DNA of 64,000 nt from an uncultured Woeseiaceae bacterium (GTDB taxonomy: Bacteria; Pseudomonadota; Gammaproteobacteria; Steroidobacterales; Woeseiaceae), in NCBI GenBank assembly GCA_947258565.1, contig CAMYJB010000008.1:1-64000 (forward strand), in the 5' to 3' direction. A program made the position numbers and the translations under genes. The notes beneath the pieces were generated by a model, which saw only the letters and a list, made by a program, of their open reading frames with translations, had not been told where the DNA came from and made no database searches. Positions 8,357 through 17,207 of the stretch are shown piece by piece (the stretch's first letter is position 1; every line of letters starts with the position of its first letter).

Positions 8357-9520
8357 TTACCAGGCGCTGCCGACCGTCAGGTAGATCGACGTTTCTTCCG
8401 GCCCGCGCGCGACATCCACGCCCACCTGCATACCCAGCTTGCGCGCGATGCGGTAACGGAACCCTACGCCGCCGGCGGCGACATCTTCCCGGCTCGTCGC
8501 GAATACATCGACGGATGTCGTTCTTGCTGCGCCGGCGAAAAACGCGATCGTCCAGCGCGGAGTAAATCCCCACAGGAATTCGGCTTCGGCCGTGACGACT
8601 TCCTCTCCCTGGTAGCGCATAGCCGGGATGCCGCGAAGATTGACGAACGGATAAGCGAAAAACGGCACATCGCCGTTCACCATCTCGCCGTCCAGGCGCA
8701 GGCCGAGACTCGAATACTCGCCAATCGGCGTGTGGTGATGAAGCGATGCAGCAAGATGATCGAAATCGAAGTCACTGCCCCATGACTTGTCGTAGTTCCG
8801 GTATTCGAGCCTGCCATTGATACCCTTGGTCGGCGTAAACACCGTGTCTCGCCCATCGTATTCAACGAAGAACCCGAGACCGCCCTGCTCGAATTCGGAA
8901 AGTGGCCCGGGCAGCCCTGCGCCGCTGTCGCCGCCCAGGTCAAAGCTGTTCTTGGCATTTAAATAGAGATAGTTGCCGCCCAGCCACCAGTTCGACTCCC
9001 TGAGCCGAAACTGCAGTTGCTGGTAGAGGAACTCGCCGTCGACGTTGAAGCGTACACCTTCGTCCGCGGCGTTCTCCGGCCCGACATTGGGATAAAACTT
9101 CAGTTTTACGTCGGCACTCGCCAGCGCCCCTACGTAGCGAATATGATCGTCCCGCCACACACCCAGATGCGCACCGCCAAACAGAGTCGTGTCGTTTTCA
9201 GTCGCGGCCGCAAATCCGACGCTGATACTTGGCGGTCCTCTGTGCGGATGCCGTTCTCTGTCAATGTCCTTCGGCGGGTGGAAGTACGCGACGGCAGCGC
9301 CGATGCCGTAGCCCACGGCCGGCTCCGTGATGATGATCGGTACGGGAAAGAAACCCCTGGCACTCGCGAGGTACTCGCTGACGTCGATCTTGCCGTCCTC
9401 GGCATCGATCATGTTTTGTTCGAACCACTCGGAGAACGAATCCCCCCTCTCGCCGTAGCCGACGCTCGGGTGCAGGAGGAGCAGGAAGAGCAAGAGGGCC
9501 GATGAGTGCGAGCATTTCAT
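8357..9520 (-). CDS. Surface antigen (BamA/TamA-type barrel) outer-membrane protein without POTRA domains
   Basis: A 387-residue outer-membrane protein: signal peptide MKCSHSSALLLFLLLL..., then a short N-terminal region and a beta-barrel of the bacterial surface antigen (D15, PF01103) type. Visible signs are PVPIIITEPAVGYGIGAAVAYF, FFVEYDGRDTVFTPTKG, the GLRLDG strand and VNLRGIPAMRYQGEEVVTAEAEFLWG, which resembles the RGY-type L6 motif (here RGIPAMRYQ) of BamA-like barrels. The C-terminus VGSAW supplies the terminal aromatic. There is no POTRA repeat, so it is not a BAM or TAM core subunit. The start at 9520 was chosen for the signal peptide; 9538 and 9661 are in-frame alternatives. Confidence 0.72.
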   Translation of the reverse strand: MKCSHSSALLLFLLLLHPSVGYGERGDSFSEWFEQNMIDAEDGKIDVSEYLASARGFFPVPIIITEPAVGYGIGAAVAYFHPPKDIDRERHPHRGPPSISVGFAAATENDTTLFGGAHLGVWRDDHIRYVGALASADVKLKFYPNVGPENAADEGVRFNVDGEFLYQQLQFRLRESNWWLGGNYLYLNAKNSFDLGGDSGAGLPGPLSEFEQGGLGFFVEYDGRDTVFTPTKGINGRLEYRNYDKSWGSDFDFDHLAASLHHHTPIGEYSSLGLRLDGEMVNGDVPFFAYPFVNLRGIPAMRYQGEEVVTAEAEFLWGFTPRWTIAFFAGAARTTSVDVFATSREDVAAGGVGFRYRIARKLGMQVGVDVARGPEETSIYLTVGSAW

Positions 9521-9583
9521 GAATCTTGTCGACACCATATTGGTCACGGCGCAGATCGAAAATACAACATAGCCCCCATAGTG

Positions 9584-9603
9584 CGGGTATAGGTGGATAC
9601 CCG
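9584..9603. promoter_or_regulatory. Inverted repeat in divergent promoter region
   Basis: A perfect 7-bp inverted repeat, CGGGTAT and ATACCCG, separated by AGGTGG. It sits between the leftward surface-antigen gene (start 9520) and the rightward AsmA-like gene (start 9724), where an operator for a dimeric regulator would be expected. No regulator is adjacent, so the binding protein is unknown. It could be chance or an RNA hairpin. Confidence 0.4.
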
Positions 9604-9723
9604 TACCGGTCTGCACTAACGCATCAGCCGGGCGTAACCTAGAATAGAAGAAAACACGCAAAGCATGTGCGGCCCAGCTGCGTGGCCGACACGGCTACCG
9701 ATAGCAATCAGGCGAGCACGCTG

Positions 9724-11619
9724 ATGAAGCCGGTTATCCGGAACTCAATTGTCACCCTGCTGATCTTAGTGGCGCTTATCCTAGTCATTCTGCTGCTTGG
9801 TCTCGTTCCCATCAACGCGGGCTTCATGAAGGGACCCCTCGCCGCTGCCGTACGTGACAGGACCGGGCTGGACCTTACGATTGGCGATCCGCTGATACTG
9901 CGACTCGGCGCCAATCCCGGCATTTCGACCGGCAATATCGGCTATGGTGACCCCGCTGGCGAGCGGCTGCTCGAGGTCGAATCGCTGTATGGGCGTGTAG
10001 CTTTATCTGCACTCCTGGCCGGCCGCATCCACGTTCGTGAGTTTCGCGCGCAAGGCATCCGCGTGGACTATTGCAGCACGCTGCCGAAACTGGCCGGCGA
10101 TAAGGATGACAACGAGCCGCCGCCCCGGGTAGCCGTCGATCAGCTCGAGCTTCGCGACATCATCATCAGCTGCGGCAAGCCGGCACAGCCGGATTCGATC
10201 GACGTATCTTTTGCGGAAATCACCGGCACAGCACCGGATAACGCGGAAGCGCAGCTGAGTGCCGAAGGAGCGATCGCCGACATGCCGATCTCGCTCGCGG
10301 CTACCGCGGGCCCGCTCGGCGACCTGACATCGGGTGCAGCCCGATACCCTGTGAACATCGAACTCGACTCGGAGTATGCGAGCGCTGCCGTGGCAGCGCG
10401 CCTGGAGAACGCCGCGGCGATCGATGCGGAGCTGCGGGCAGAGGTGACCGACCCGCAGTCGGTACTCGAGCGCATCGGCTTGGCTTCGCCGGACCTGGGC
10501 GCACTCCGATTCGAGGCGAGGGTTCGGGGCGACCCGGCGACCGCCGAGCTCGAAATGCATGATGGCGAACTGGGCGAAAGTCGCTTCGCGCTCGATGCAA
10601 CGCTGGACCGATCCGGTGACCGTGCGCGTATCAGACTGGCCGCGGTATTCGAGTTGCTCGATGTCGCGCCGTTTCTCGCCGCCGAGGCGGAACCCGAGCA
10701 GCCCGGGAAGGAAGCCGGTATCCCAAATACCGACCTGCAACCGGCCATAGCTAAGCTCGATATCGTCGATGCCGAGTTCGAGCTCACCGCCCGCCGCATC
10801 GCGGGCCTTCCCATCGACCTCGAGGCGATAGAAATCTCCGGAAACCTGTCGGACAGCAACCTGGCGCTGCAATCGGTCGTTGCCGACGTACTCGGCGGCA
10901 AGCTGAGAGGTTCGGGCCGATTCGATGGCGGTGCCGACTGTCCGGCATTGGACGTCTCGGTGCAGGCCGCGGACATAGACCTTGCGACACTCGATTCACT
11001 GGTGCCGGCCGAGGCGCACATCGGCGGTCACACGGCGTCGGTGACCCTCGAAGCGGCAAGTTGCGGCAATTCTTTCCATGAGCACCGGGATTCATTGCAG
11101 GCCCGGCTCGAGCTTCTGGACGCCAGCGCCTCCTATGACGGCAGGCCGATTCCGCTTGCGGCAAAACAGTCACGACTGCTGGTCGCGCCGGGCGAACGAA
11201 TTCGCGCAGAGCTGACAGGTGAACTGGACGGTGTAGCGGTACACGCGGCTCTCCTGGCCGGAACACCGGAGGAACTGTGGAACAAGGAAGCCTGGCCGGT
11301 CGAGCTCGCGATCGACGGCGAAGGGGGCCAACTTCGTCTGCGCGGAAAGGCAGCGACCACGCCGGATAGGCCATACTTTGGCGGATCCCTCGAGCTCGAC
11401 GCGCCGAAGTTCGGGACCTTGCACGACTGGATCGGTGCCGCACCGGACGCAAGTATTCCTTTGCAGGGCTCCACCCGGCTGCGGCTCGACCGGTCGACCT
11501 TCGTTGCCGACGAGATCGCGGTGTCGCTCGGCGGATCGAACCTGGAGGGCCGGCTAACGTGGCACTACGTGCTGATGCAGTGCACGCGGACCGGATCGAC
11601 CTGCAGGAAATCAGGATAG
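9724..11619 (+). CDS. AsmA-family protein, N-terminal half (reading frame breaks near 11560)
   Basis: Encodes 631 residues. An N-terminal membrane anchor (SIVTLLILVALILVILLLGLVPI) is followed by the AsmA N-terminal signature: DRTGLDLTIGDPLILRLG, GISTGNIGYGDP and LLAGRIHVREFRAQGI. AsmA-like proteins are inner-membrane-anchored, form periplasmic bridge-like beta-grooves and are implicated in phospholipid transport to the outer membrane. Homology runs to about GGSNLEGRLTW at 11551-11562, after which this frame gives 19 residues of no similarity and stops, while the continuation appears in another frame. Start 9724 is chosen at the basic MKPVIRN segment rather than an upstream in-frame codon at 9667. 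Either a frameshifted gene, two coupled ORFs, or a sequencing indel. Confidence 0.7.
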   Translation: MKPVIRNSIVTLLILVALILVILLLGLVPINAGFMKGPLAAAVRDRTGLDLTIGDPLILRLGANPGISTGNIGYGDPAGERLLEVESLYGRVALSALLAGRIHVREFRAQGIRVDYCSTLPKLAGDKDDNEPPPRVAVDQLELRDIIISCGKPAQPDSIDVSFAEITGTAPDNAEAQLSAEGAIADMPISLAATAGPLGDLTSGAARYPVNIELDSEYASAAVAARLENAAAIDAELRAEVTDPQSVLERIGLASPDLGALRFEARVRGDPATAELEMHDGELGESRFALDATLDRSGDRARIRLAAVFELLDVAPFLAAEAEPEQPGKEAGIPNTDLQPAIAKLDIVDAEFELTARRIAGLPIDLEAIEISGNLSDSNLALQSVVADVLGGKLRGSGRFDGGADCPALDVSVQAADIDLATLDSLVPAEAHIGGHTASVTLEAASCGNSFHEHRDSLQARLELLDASASYDGRPIPLAAKQSRLLVAPGERIRAELTGELDGVAVHAALLAGTPEELWNKEAWPVELAIDGEGGQLRLRGKAATTPDRPYFGGSLELDAPKFGTLHDWIGAAPDASIPLQGSTRLRLDRSTFVADEIAVSLGGSNLEGRLTWHYVLMQCTRTGSTCRKSG

Positions 11620-13493
11620 GTGGCCGACTGCGCAAAGGCCTGATCGAGGACGCAAGCATCAGCATCCTCGTCGAGAACGACCTCCGCTTGCAGGGTGGAC
11701 TCGACGTGGATGTGCGCCGCCTCCCTGCCACCGCATCGCTGCAGGCCACGGCGGACAATCTCGATATTGGCAAATTGCTGCGCAGGATGGGGATGGAGAC
11801 GAATCTCAGCATGCAGGCGGACGGGATAGCGCTGGACGTCAACACGCGAGGACGTGAACCGCGGGAGCTGGTGACAAATCTGCAGATGGAAGCCGGGCTC
11901 AGCGGCTTCAACTGGAAGATTCCGCGCACATTCGGCGATGTGGGCGTTGCAGCAAACGCCTTCGATCTCCGCCTGGACGAACTGCGCATAATGATGACGC
12001 CGGAACAACCTGCGACCTGGTCGTCGAGCGGACATTTCGACGGCGTGCTGATGGAGCTCTGGATGCAGACACCATCATTGGTTGAAGCATTCGCCGACAA
12101 CAGCGAGCTCCCGATTACACTCGCGATCGCGGCCGGCGACAATGTCGCGATGCTCGATACACGGCTGGACCTGACGGCGGAGAACGAGTTCAGAGGACAG
12201 GTACGGGTCTCCGGCGCAGTGATCGATAGCGAGGGTCGTGACCTGGCCAAACTGGTGGCGCCGCTCGAAGACTATGAGGTCAGCAGCACTATCGCGATAG
12301 ACGGGGAGCACCTCACAATGCCGGACCTTCGCATGCGGCTCGGCAGCAGTTCGGCCGACGGCAGCATTACGGTCCTGGGCGGGGAGCGAAACCAGGCGAG
12401 CGTGATGCTGGGCGCCCGGCACCTGCAAACCGATGACCTGCTCTACTGGTCCCGCGAATTTCGAGAGGCGATGTCGTCAGCCGATTCAACGCAAAACGAC
12501 CCGGGTTTGGACAGCGCCGACCCCGATCCGAGCGACGACGCGAAGGAGAGGCGCGGCGTGCTCTTGATGGCCAGGGAGCTGGTGACGTCGTTCCAGGAAA
12601 CGAATGACCTCACGATGAAAATAACCGTCGACGATCTGCATGCCGGGGGCAGCCCTCTGGGCAGTGCCGAGCTACAGCTCCACGTCGATGAGAACAGTTT
12701 CCGCCTGCAGCCGCTCCGGTTCGTGCTGCCTGGCGGTGGCGTGAATGCCGAGTACACGACGAGCGTGATTGACGGTCGGGTCGACGGCGCGCTGAGAATC
12801 AGCGCCAACGCGCTGAGCTATGGCGGCCTGCTGCGCCTGCTGGATTACGAGTCGGAAGCGCAGGGCCTGCTGTTCCTTGACACGGAGATCCGCGCGAATA
12901 CCGCGATGGTGCCCGGCAGAGCGCCGCTCGAGTTGCTACTCGAGAATGCCGACGGTCACACCGACGTCGCGGCCTGGCCGCGGAACATCGAAGCCGGGGT
13001 CCTGGACCTCTGGACGGCGAACCTCGTCCTGGCGCTGTTGCCCGCGCCCAAGGGCGGCGAGTCCGCACGCCTGAATTGTCTCGCTACGCGATTCAAAATC
13101 AGCGAAGGACTCATGACGTCAAAGACCAGTTTGCTCGACTCGACCGACACGATCGTCCGCGGTCGTGGCACCATCGACCTCGGCGACGAAACACTCGACC
13201 TGCTCGTCTGGCCGCAGGCGAAGCGAGAGAAGTTCCTGAGCGCGTCGACACCGGTAACGGTGACCGGGACGTTCGACGACTTCAGGATCGGCGTCGAGCC
13301 GGCCGGCTTCATCGGTACCCTTCTAAAGTGGTACACGTCCCTGATCTACGTGCCGTTCAAATGGCTGACAGGAGAACGCTTTCCGGAGGACGGGACGTCG
13401 ACCTGCTTCGATGCCATGGACTGGGAGCTGACGCCGGAATTACAGGTGTATTTCCTCCAGCGGGACTTCAGCATGCCCCCCAATGTTGAGTAG
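11559..13493 (+). CDS. AsmA-family protein, C-terminal half (continuation in another frame)
   Basis: Encodes 644 residues continuing the AsmA pattern: ALRADAVHADRIDLQEIRIGG directly resumes where the upstream frame breaks off. Later segments SLQATADNLDIGKLLRRMG and, near the end, IVRGRGTIDLGDETLDLLVWPQAKRE and TVTGTFDDFRIGVEPAGF are typical of AsmA C-terminal domains. It has no signal or membrane anchor of its own, so it could work in the periplasm only as part of the upstream product. The formal start is GTG at 11559 inside the upstream ORF. Joined, the protein would be roughly 1,270 residues, more like YhdP than E. coli AsmA. Coding quality stays good over the full length, so decay, if any, is recent. 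Confidence 0.68.
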   Translation: MALRADAVHADRIDLQEIRIGGRLRKGLIEDASISILVENDLRLQGGLDVDVRRLPATASLQATADNLDIGKLLRRMGMETNLSMQADGIALDVNTRGREPRELVTNLQMEAGLSGFNWKIPRTFGDVGVAANAFDLRLDELRIMMTPEQPATWSSSGHFDGVLMELWMQTPSLVEAFADNSELPITLAIAAGDNVAMLDTRLDLTAENEFRGQVRVSGAVIDSEGRDLAKLVAPLEDYEVSSTIAIDGEHLTMPDLRMRLGSSSADGSITVLGGERNQASVMLGARHLQTDDLLYWSREFREAMSSADSTQNDPGLDSADPDPSDDAKERRGVLLMARELVTSFQETNDLTMKITVDDLHAGGSPLGSAELQLHVDENSFRLQPLRFVLPGGGVNAEYTTSVIDGRVDGALRISANALSYGGLLRLLDYESEAQGLLFLDTEIRANTAMVPGRAPLELLLENADGHTDVAAWPRNIEAGVLDLWTANLVLALLPAPKGGESARLNCLATRFKISEGLMTSKTSLLDSTDTIVRGRGTIDLGDETLDLLVWPQAKREKFLSASTPVTVTGTFDDFRIGVEPAGFIGTLLKWYTSLIYVPFKWLTGERFPEDGTSTCFDAMDWELTPELQVYFLQRDFSMPPNVE

Positions 13494-13602
13494 GCGTCCG
13501 TACCAATGGTCCCACTTTCTCGATCCAATGGTTAGAATTACGGTTACTCTTTCGTCCCGCTGCAAAACGGGCCGAGCATCCCTGGTCGACGATCTGGTCC
13601 GA

Positions 13603-14997
13603 ATGTTGCCTACACGAGCACTGCTTTCCTCCTGCCTCCTGGCTGCCGCTTCGGCGTTCGCCGGGCAGGAAGTCACAGAGATCCCTATCTCGGACTGGCC
13701 GACGGGCGCCGCCGCGCTTGGTGCCGCCTCGATCGGTGTGCAGAACCTTTACTACACGACGGATGACAACGACGCCTGGAAGACCGACCTGATTCCGCTT
13801 GTCCTGTACAACGGCAAGTACATTTTTTTCCGCGGCACCGCTGCAGGGATTCATGTCGTCAACCGGGACGCTATCGAACTCAATCTCCTGGCGCGCGCGC
13901 GCCTCCACAGGCTCGACCCGGGAGAGAGTGAATTCTTCGAAGGCCTGGAGGCCCGCGAGCAGTCGCTGGACGGCGGCGCAGAAATCAGGCTGCGGGGCAA
14001 ATGGGGCGAACTGCAATCCGCCTGGCTCACCGACACGCTGGGCCGGCACCGGGGCGAGAGCGCCGAGCTATCGTACCGATACAGGTTCGATTACGGACGC
14101 CTTTCTTTGACGCCTTTCATCAGCTGGGAATGGTACGACGACGACCTGACCAATTATTATTTTGGTGTCAGCAGCGATGAGGCGCAGCCCGGCCGGCCGG
14201 AGTATACGCCCGGCAGTTCCAACTGGATCTCCGCCGGACTGAATACGTCCTATGCACTGAACGATCGCACCACGTTCTTCGCCAATATGGGCTTCGGCGA
14301 TGTCGATTCGGCGGTGAAAGACAGCCCCATTGTCGATGCGCGGAACCGGGCGGCCTTCTACGTCGGTGGCGCCTATGTTTTCGGCAATGCTCTCGAGCCG
14401 CTAGTCGATTACGCACCGGAGCGCGCATCGGAATGGTCGTGGCGAGTCAATTTCGGTTACTCGGCCGAGGACAACGTGATCGGCGGAATCGAGCAGGGCG
14501 TGTTGGACGGCAGCACACATGCGGACACCCGGATCGGCGGCATTACGATCGGCAAGCTGATTGCAGCCGGGCCGCGCGCCGACATCACCGGACGATTCGC
14601 GATACTTCGGCATTTCGAAGCCAAGGACGGAAATGGCCGGCACAACAGCTATGCGATGTACATCATGGCCATGAGCAGGGGCCTGGAAGCCTGGAGCCGC
14701 GAGCCATGGTTCCGCTGGGGTTTCGGTTTCGGCCTGTCGTACGCAGGAAAAATACCGATCTCCGAGCTACGCGAGCAGGAGAAAGAGGGCAAGAATACGT
14801 CTCACCTGCTCACCTACATGGAAATGCAGCTCGATGTGCCTGTGCGGCGGTTCATCAAGGCGCGAGCAGTGCGCAACTGCTTCGCGGGCGTTACGGTGGT
14901 GCATCGCTCCGGGATATTCGGCAGGTCCAACCTTCTCGGCGACGTATCGGGCGGCTCCGACTGGATCACGCTGCACCTCGAGTGCGCGAGGCTCTGA
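13603..14997 (+). CDS. MipA/OmpV-like outer-membrane protein (paralogue 2)
   Basis: A 464-residue paralogue of the protein at 5621-7045. Shared landmarks are EV.EIP at the mature N-terminus, LIPLVLYNGKYIFFRGTAAG, DDLTNYYFGV, RPEYTPGSSNWI, the FGFGLSYAGKIPI strand and the C-terminal VVHRSGIFG.SNLLGDV.GGSDWIT block. The signal peptide runs MLPTRALLSS to ASAFAG; start 13603 was chosen for this reason, because the frame is open back to 13483 inside the AsmA-like gene's end. The 109-bp gap before it contains TAGAAT near 13533 as a possible -10. Likely an outer-membrane barrel; whether it also engages murein enzymes, as MipA does, is inference. Confidence 0.6.
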   Translation: MLPTRALLSSCLLAAASAFAGQEVTEIPISDWPTGAAALGAASIGVQNLYYTTDDNDAWKTDLIPLVLYNGKYIFFRGTAAGIHVVNRDAIELNLLARARLHRLDPGESEFFEGLEAREQSLDGGAEIRLRGKWGELQSAWLTDTLGRHRGESAELSYRYRFDYGRLSLTPFISWEWYDDDLTNYYFGVSSDEAQPGRPEYTPGSSNWISAGLNTSYALNDRTTFFANMGFGDVDSAVKDSPIVDARNRAAFYVGGAYVFGNALEPLVDYAPERASEWSWRVNFGYSAEDNVIGGIEQGVLDGSTHADTRIGGITIGKLIAAGPRADITGRFAILRHFEAKDGNGRHNSYAMYIMAMSRGLEAWSREPWFRWGFGFGLSYAGKIPISELREQEKEGKNTSHLLTYMEMQLDVPVRRFIKARAVRNCFAGVTVVHRSGIFGRSNLLGDVSGGSDWITLHLECARL

Positions 14998-14998
14998 A

Positions 14999-16024
14999 TT
15001 GCCCGGCGCGGCATTGACGCTCAGGCTGCTTCTCGGAGCCACTATGCTTGCGCAGCTGTGCGCCTGCGCTTCGGTACAGACCTTGCCGGACGATTACGCG
15101 ACGCCGGCGCCGCTGCCACCCTCCTACCTGGCGCAGTTCTGCTACCGGTCCGCTCCGGTCGACGACGAGCTGGTTCTCATCAAGGAAAAAAATTCCTACC
15201 GCGTATTCGAGGGCAGCGTCAATCCGAATCCCGGCAATGGTGACGACGATTCACGCATTACCTTCGAGTTTTACGAACCATCCGGCGATGCGCAGTCGCC
15301 TGTCGTCTTGCTGCTGCCGATCCTCAATGGGCAAAAACACCTGATGCGCCCGTTTGCGACGAAGTTCGCGAACAATGGTTACGCGGCCGTCATCGTGGAC
15401 ACGGTACAGCGCAGAACCCTGCTGGATGATCTGGCCGACCCCGAGCCGGCAATCCGGCTCACGATCCAGCGTCACCGGCGGGTCATCGACTGGATCGAAA
15501 CGCGGCCGGACCTCGATGCTTCGAGGCTCGGCGTCTTCGGTGCGAGTCTCGGTGGTTTCAATGCGCTTTTCCTGGCGGCGATGGACCCGCGAGTGAGCGT
15601 TGTGTCGCCCGCGCTCGTCGGTGGCAGCCTGCCGTATGTCCTGGTGAATTCGAACGAACGCCGGATCGTCGAAGCAACGGATGCCGTGAGGACCCGGCTA
15701 TCGATGGACGATGAGCAACTGATGGATTTTCTGAGCGAGAAAATCGAGACAGACACGCTCACCGTTGCACCCCATATCAACGCCGACCGGGTAATGATGG
15801 TGCTGACGAAATACGACAAGACGGTGCCCTACGACAGCCAGCTGAGATTGCGCGATGCCATGGGCAATCCGGAGGCCATCACCCTGCCGACCGGCCACAA
15901 TATGGCAGCCGCTTACCTTTTTTACCTGCGGACACGGGTACTGAAGTTCTTTGACCGCAAACTGTCGGAACCCGGTGGGCGTGGAACCGCCATCATTCCG
16001 GACGATGCCTGCGACAAGACCTGA
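14999..16024 (+). CDS. Lipoprotein alpha/beta hydrolase
   Basis: A 341-residue predicted lipoprotein with lipobox LCAC after a hydrophobic leader. The body is an alpha/beta hydrolase: PVVLLLPILNGQ (oxyanion region), RLGVFGASLGGFNALF with the nucleophile elbow GASLGG, VMMVLTKYDKTVPY with an acid candidate, and LPTGHNMAA with the catalytic His. It resembles dienelactone-hydrolase or prolyl-oligopeptidase-like esterases; the substrate is unknown. Starting at TTG 14999, one base after the stop of the MipA-like gene, gives a proper signal peptide; ATG at 15044 would leave only a few residues before the Cys. Probably co-expressed with the MipA-like gene. Confidence 0.72.
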   Translation: MPGAALTLRLLLGATMLAQLCACASVQTLPDDYATPAPLPPSYLAQFCYRSAPVDDELVLIKEKNSYRVFEGSVNPNPGNGDDDSRITFEFYEPSGDAQSPVVLLLPILNGQKHLMRPFATKFANNGYAAVIVDTVQRRTLLDDLADPEPAIRLTIQRHRRVIDWIETRPDLDASRLGVFGASLGGFNALFLAAMDPRVSVVSPALVGGSLPYVLVNSNERRIVEATDAVRTRLSMDDEQLMDFLSEKIETDTLTVAPHINADRVMMVLTKYDKTVPYDSQLRLRDAMGNPEAITLPTGHNMAAAYLFYLRTRVLKFFDRKLSEPGGRGTAIIPDDACDKT

Positions 16025-16035
16025 GACAGGCCCTC

Positions 16036-17196
16036 TCAGCCCAGCGCGTGATCGAGGTCGGCGACCAGGTCGCCGAGCGCCTCGATGCCGACAGACAGTC
16101 GAATCAGCTGGTCGCTGATGCCGAGCTTGGCGCGTTCTTCCTCCGGAACCGACGCGTGCGTCATGATCGCCGGGTGATCGACCAGGCTCTCGACGCCGCC
16201 GAGGCTCTCGGCCAGCGAGAACACCTCGCAGCGCTCGAGGAAACGGCGTGCGTCGGCCAGGTCTCCCTTTATAAAGAAGGTCACGATGCCGCCGAACCCG
16301 GGCATCTGCTCTTTCGCCAGCTCGTGCTGCGGGTGTGACTCGAGGCCCGGATAGAGCACGCGCTCGACGCGCGGGTCCTTTTCCAGCCATTCCGCGATCG
16401 CCATGGCGCTGCTGCAGTGCCGCTCCATGCGCACGTCGAGCGTCTTCAGCCCGCGCAGAGCGAGGAAGCTGTCGAACGGTCCGGCGACCGCCCCAATCGA
16501 GTTCTGCAGGTAGGCCAGCCGCTCCGCAATGCCGGCATCGGCCGTCGCGAGAATGCCACCCACCATGTCGGAATGGCCGTTCAGGAACTTCGTCGCCGAG
16601 TGCATGACGATGTCGCAGCACATGTCGAGCGGCCGCTGCAGGCACGGCGTCGCGAAGGTATTGTCGCAGACGACCAGGATCTCCCTGTCGCTCGCGATGC
16701 CCGTGACGGCATTGAGATCGACGATCTTGAGCAGCGGATTACTCGGTGTCTCGATCCAGATCATGCGCGTGTTGTCACGCAGCGCGTCCGCCACCAGGCT
16801 CGCATCGCTCATGTCGACATAGCTGAACTCGAGCCCGGCACTGCGTTCGCGCACGCCCGAGAACAGCCGGCGGGTGCCGCCGTAAAGATCATCCATGGCG
16901 ACCACGTGGCTGCCACTGTCGATAAGCTCCAGGGCCGTACCGATCGCCGCCATGCCCGAGGCGAATGCAAATCCGTGCGTGCCTGATTCGAGGTCGGCGA
17001 TGCAGCGCTCGTACGCCAAGCGCGTCGGGTTCTGCGTGCGCGAATACTCGTAGCCCTTGTGCACGCCGGGGCTTTCCTGCACGTAGGTGGATGTGGCGTA
17101 GATCGGCGGCATGATCGCGCCGGTCGTGGGATCGGGCTCTTGCCCGGAATGGATTGCGCGCGTCGCGAAAGCGCGTTTCTTATCGTCGTTGCTCAT
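16036..17196 (-). CDS. Cystathionine gamma-lyase / gamma-synthase family PLP enzyme
   Basis: A 386-residue Cys/Met metabolism PLP enzyme. Recognisable features are the N-terminal [27 protein letters not shown], the PLP-phosphate region [18 protein letters not shown] and the Schiff-base Lys in [13 protein letters not shown]-terminal [17 protein letters not shown] is typical. It lies 11 bp downstream of a cystathionine beta-synthase on the same strand. That pairing favours gamma-lyase activity, finishing reverse transsulfuration from homocysteine to cysteine, although sequence alone does not cleanly separate lyase (mccB/metC-like) from gamma-synthase (metB). Confidence 0.88.
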   Translation of the reverse strand: MSNDDKKRAFATRAIHSGQEPDPTTGAIMPPIYATSTYVQESPGVHKGYEYSRTQNPTRLAYERCIADLESGTHGFAFASGMAAIGTALELIDSGSHVVAMDDLYGGTRRLFSGVRERSAGLEFSYVDMSDASLVADALRDNTRMIWIETPSNPLLKIVDLNAVTGIASDREILVVCDNTFATPCLQRPLDMCCDIVMHSATKFLNGHSDMVGGILATADAGIAERLAYLQNSIGAVAGPFDSFLALRGLKTLDVRMERHCSSAMAIAEWLEKDPRVERVLYPGLESHPQHELAKEQMPGFGGIVTFFIKGDLADARRFLERCEVFSLAESLGGVESLVDHPAIMTHASVPEEERAKLGISDQLIRLSVGIEALGDLVADLDHALG

Positions 17197-17207
17197 GAAG
17201 AATGGTC

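Noticed and set aside
11540-11600. Programmed ribosomal frameshift in the AsmA-like gene
   Set aside because: I see no slippery heptamer or downstream pseudoknot, and the linker between the two halves is missing, which points to a deletion or error.
10784-12250. 488-codon ORF antisense to the AsmA-like gene across its frame break
   Set aside because: Ser/Arg-rich shadow frame; it spans the junction but shows no signature and does not explain the AsmA break.
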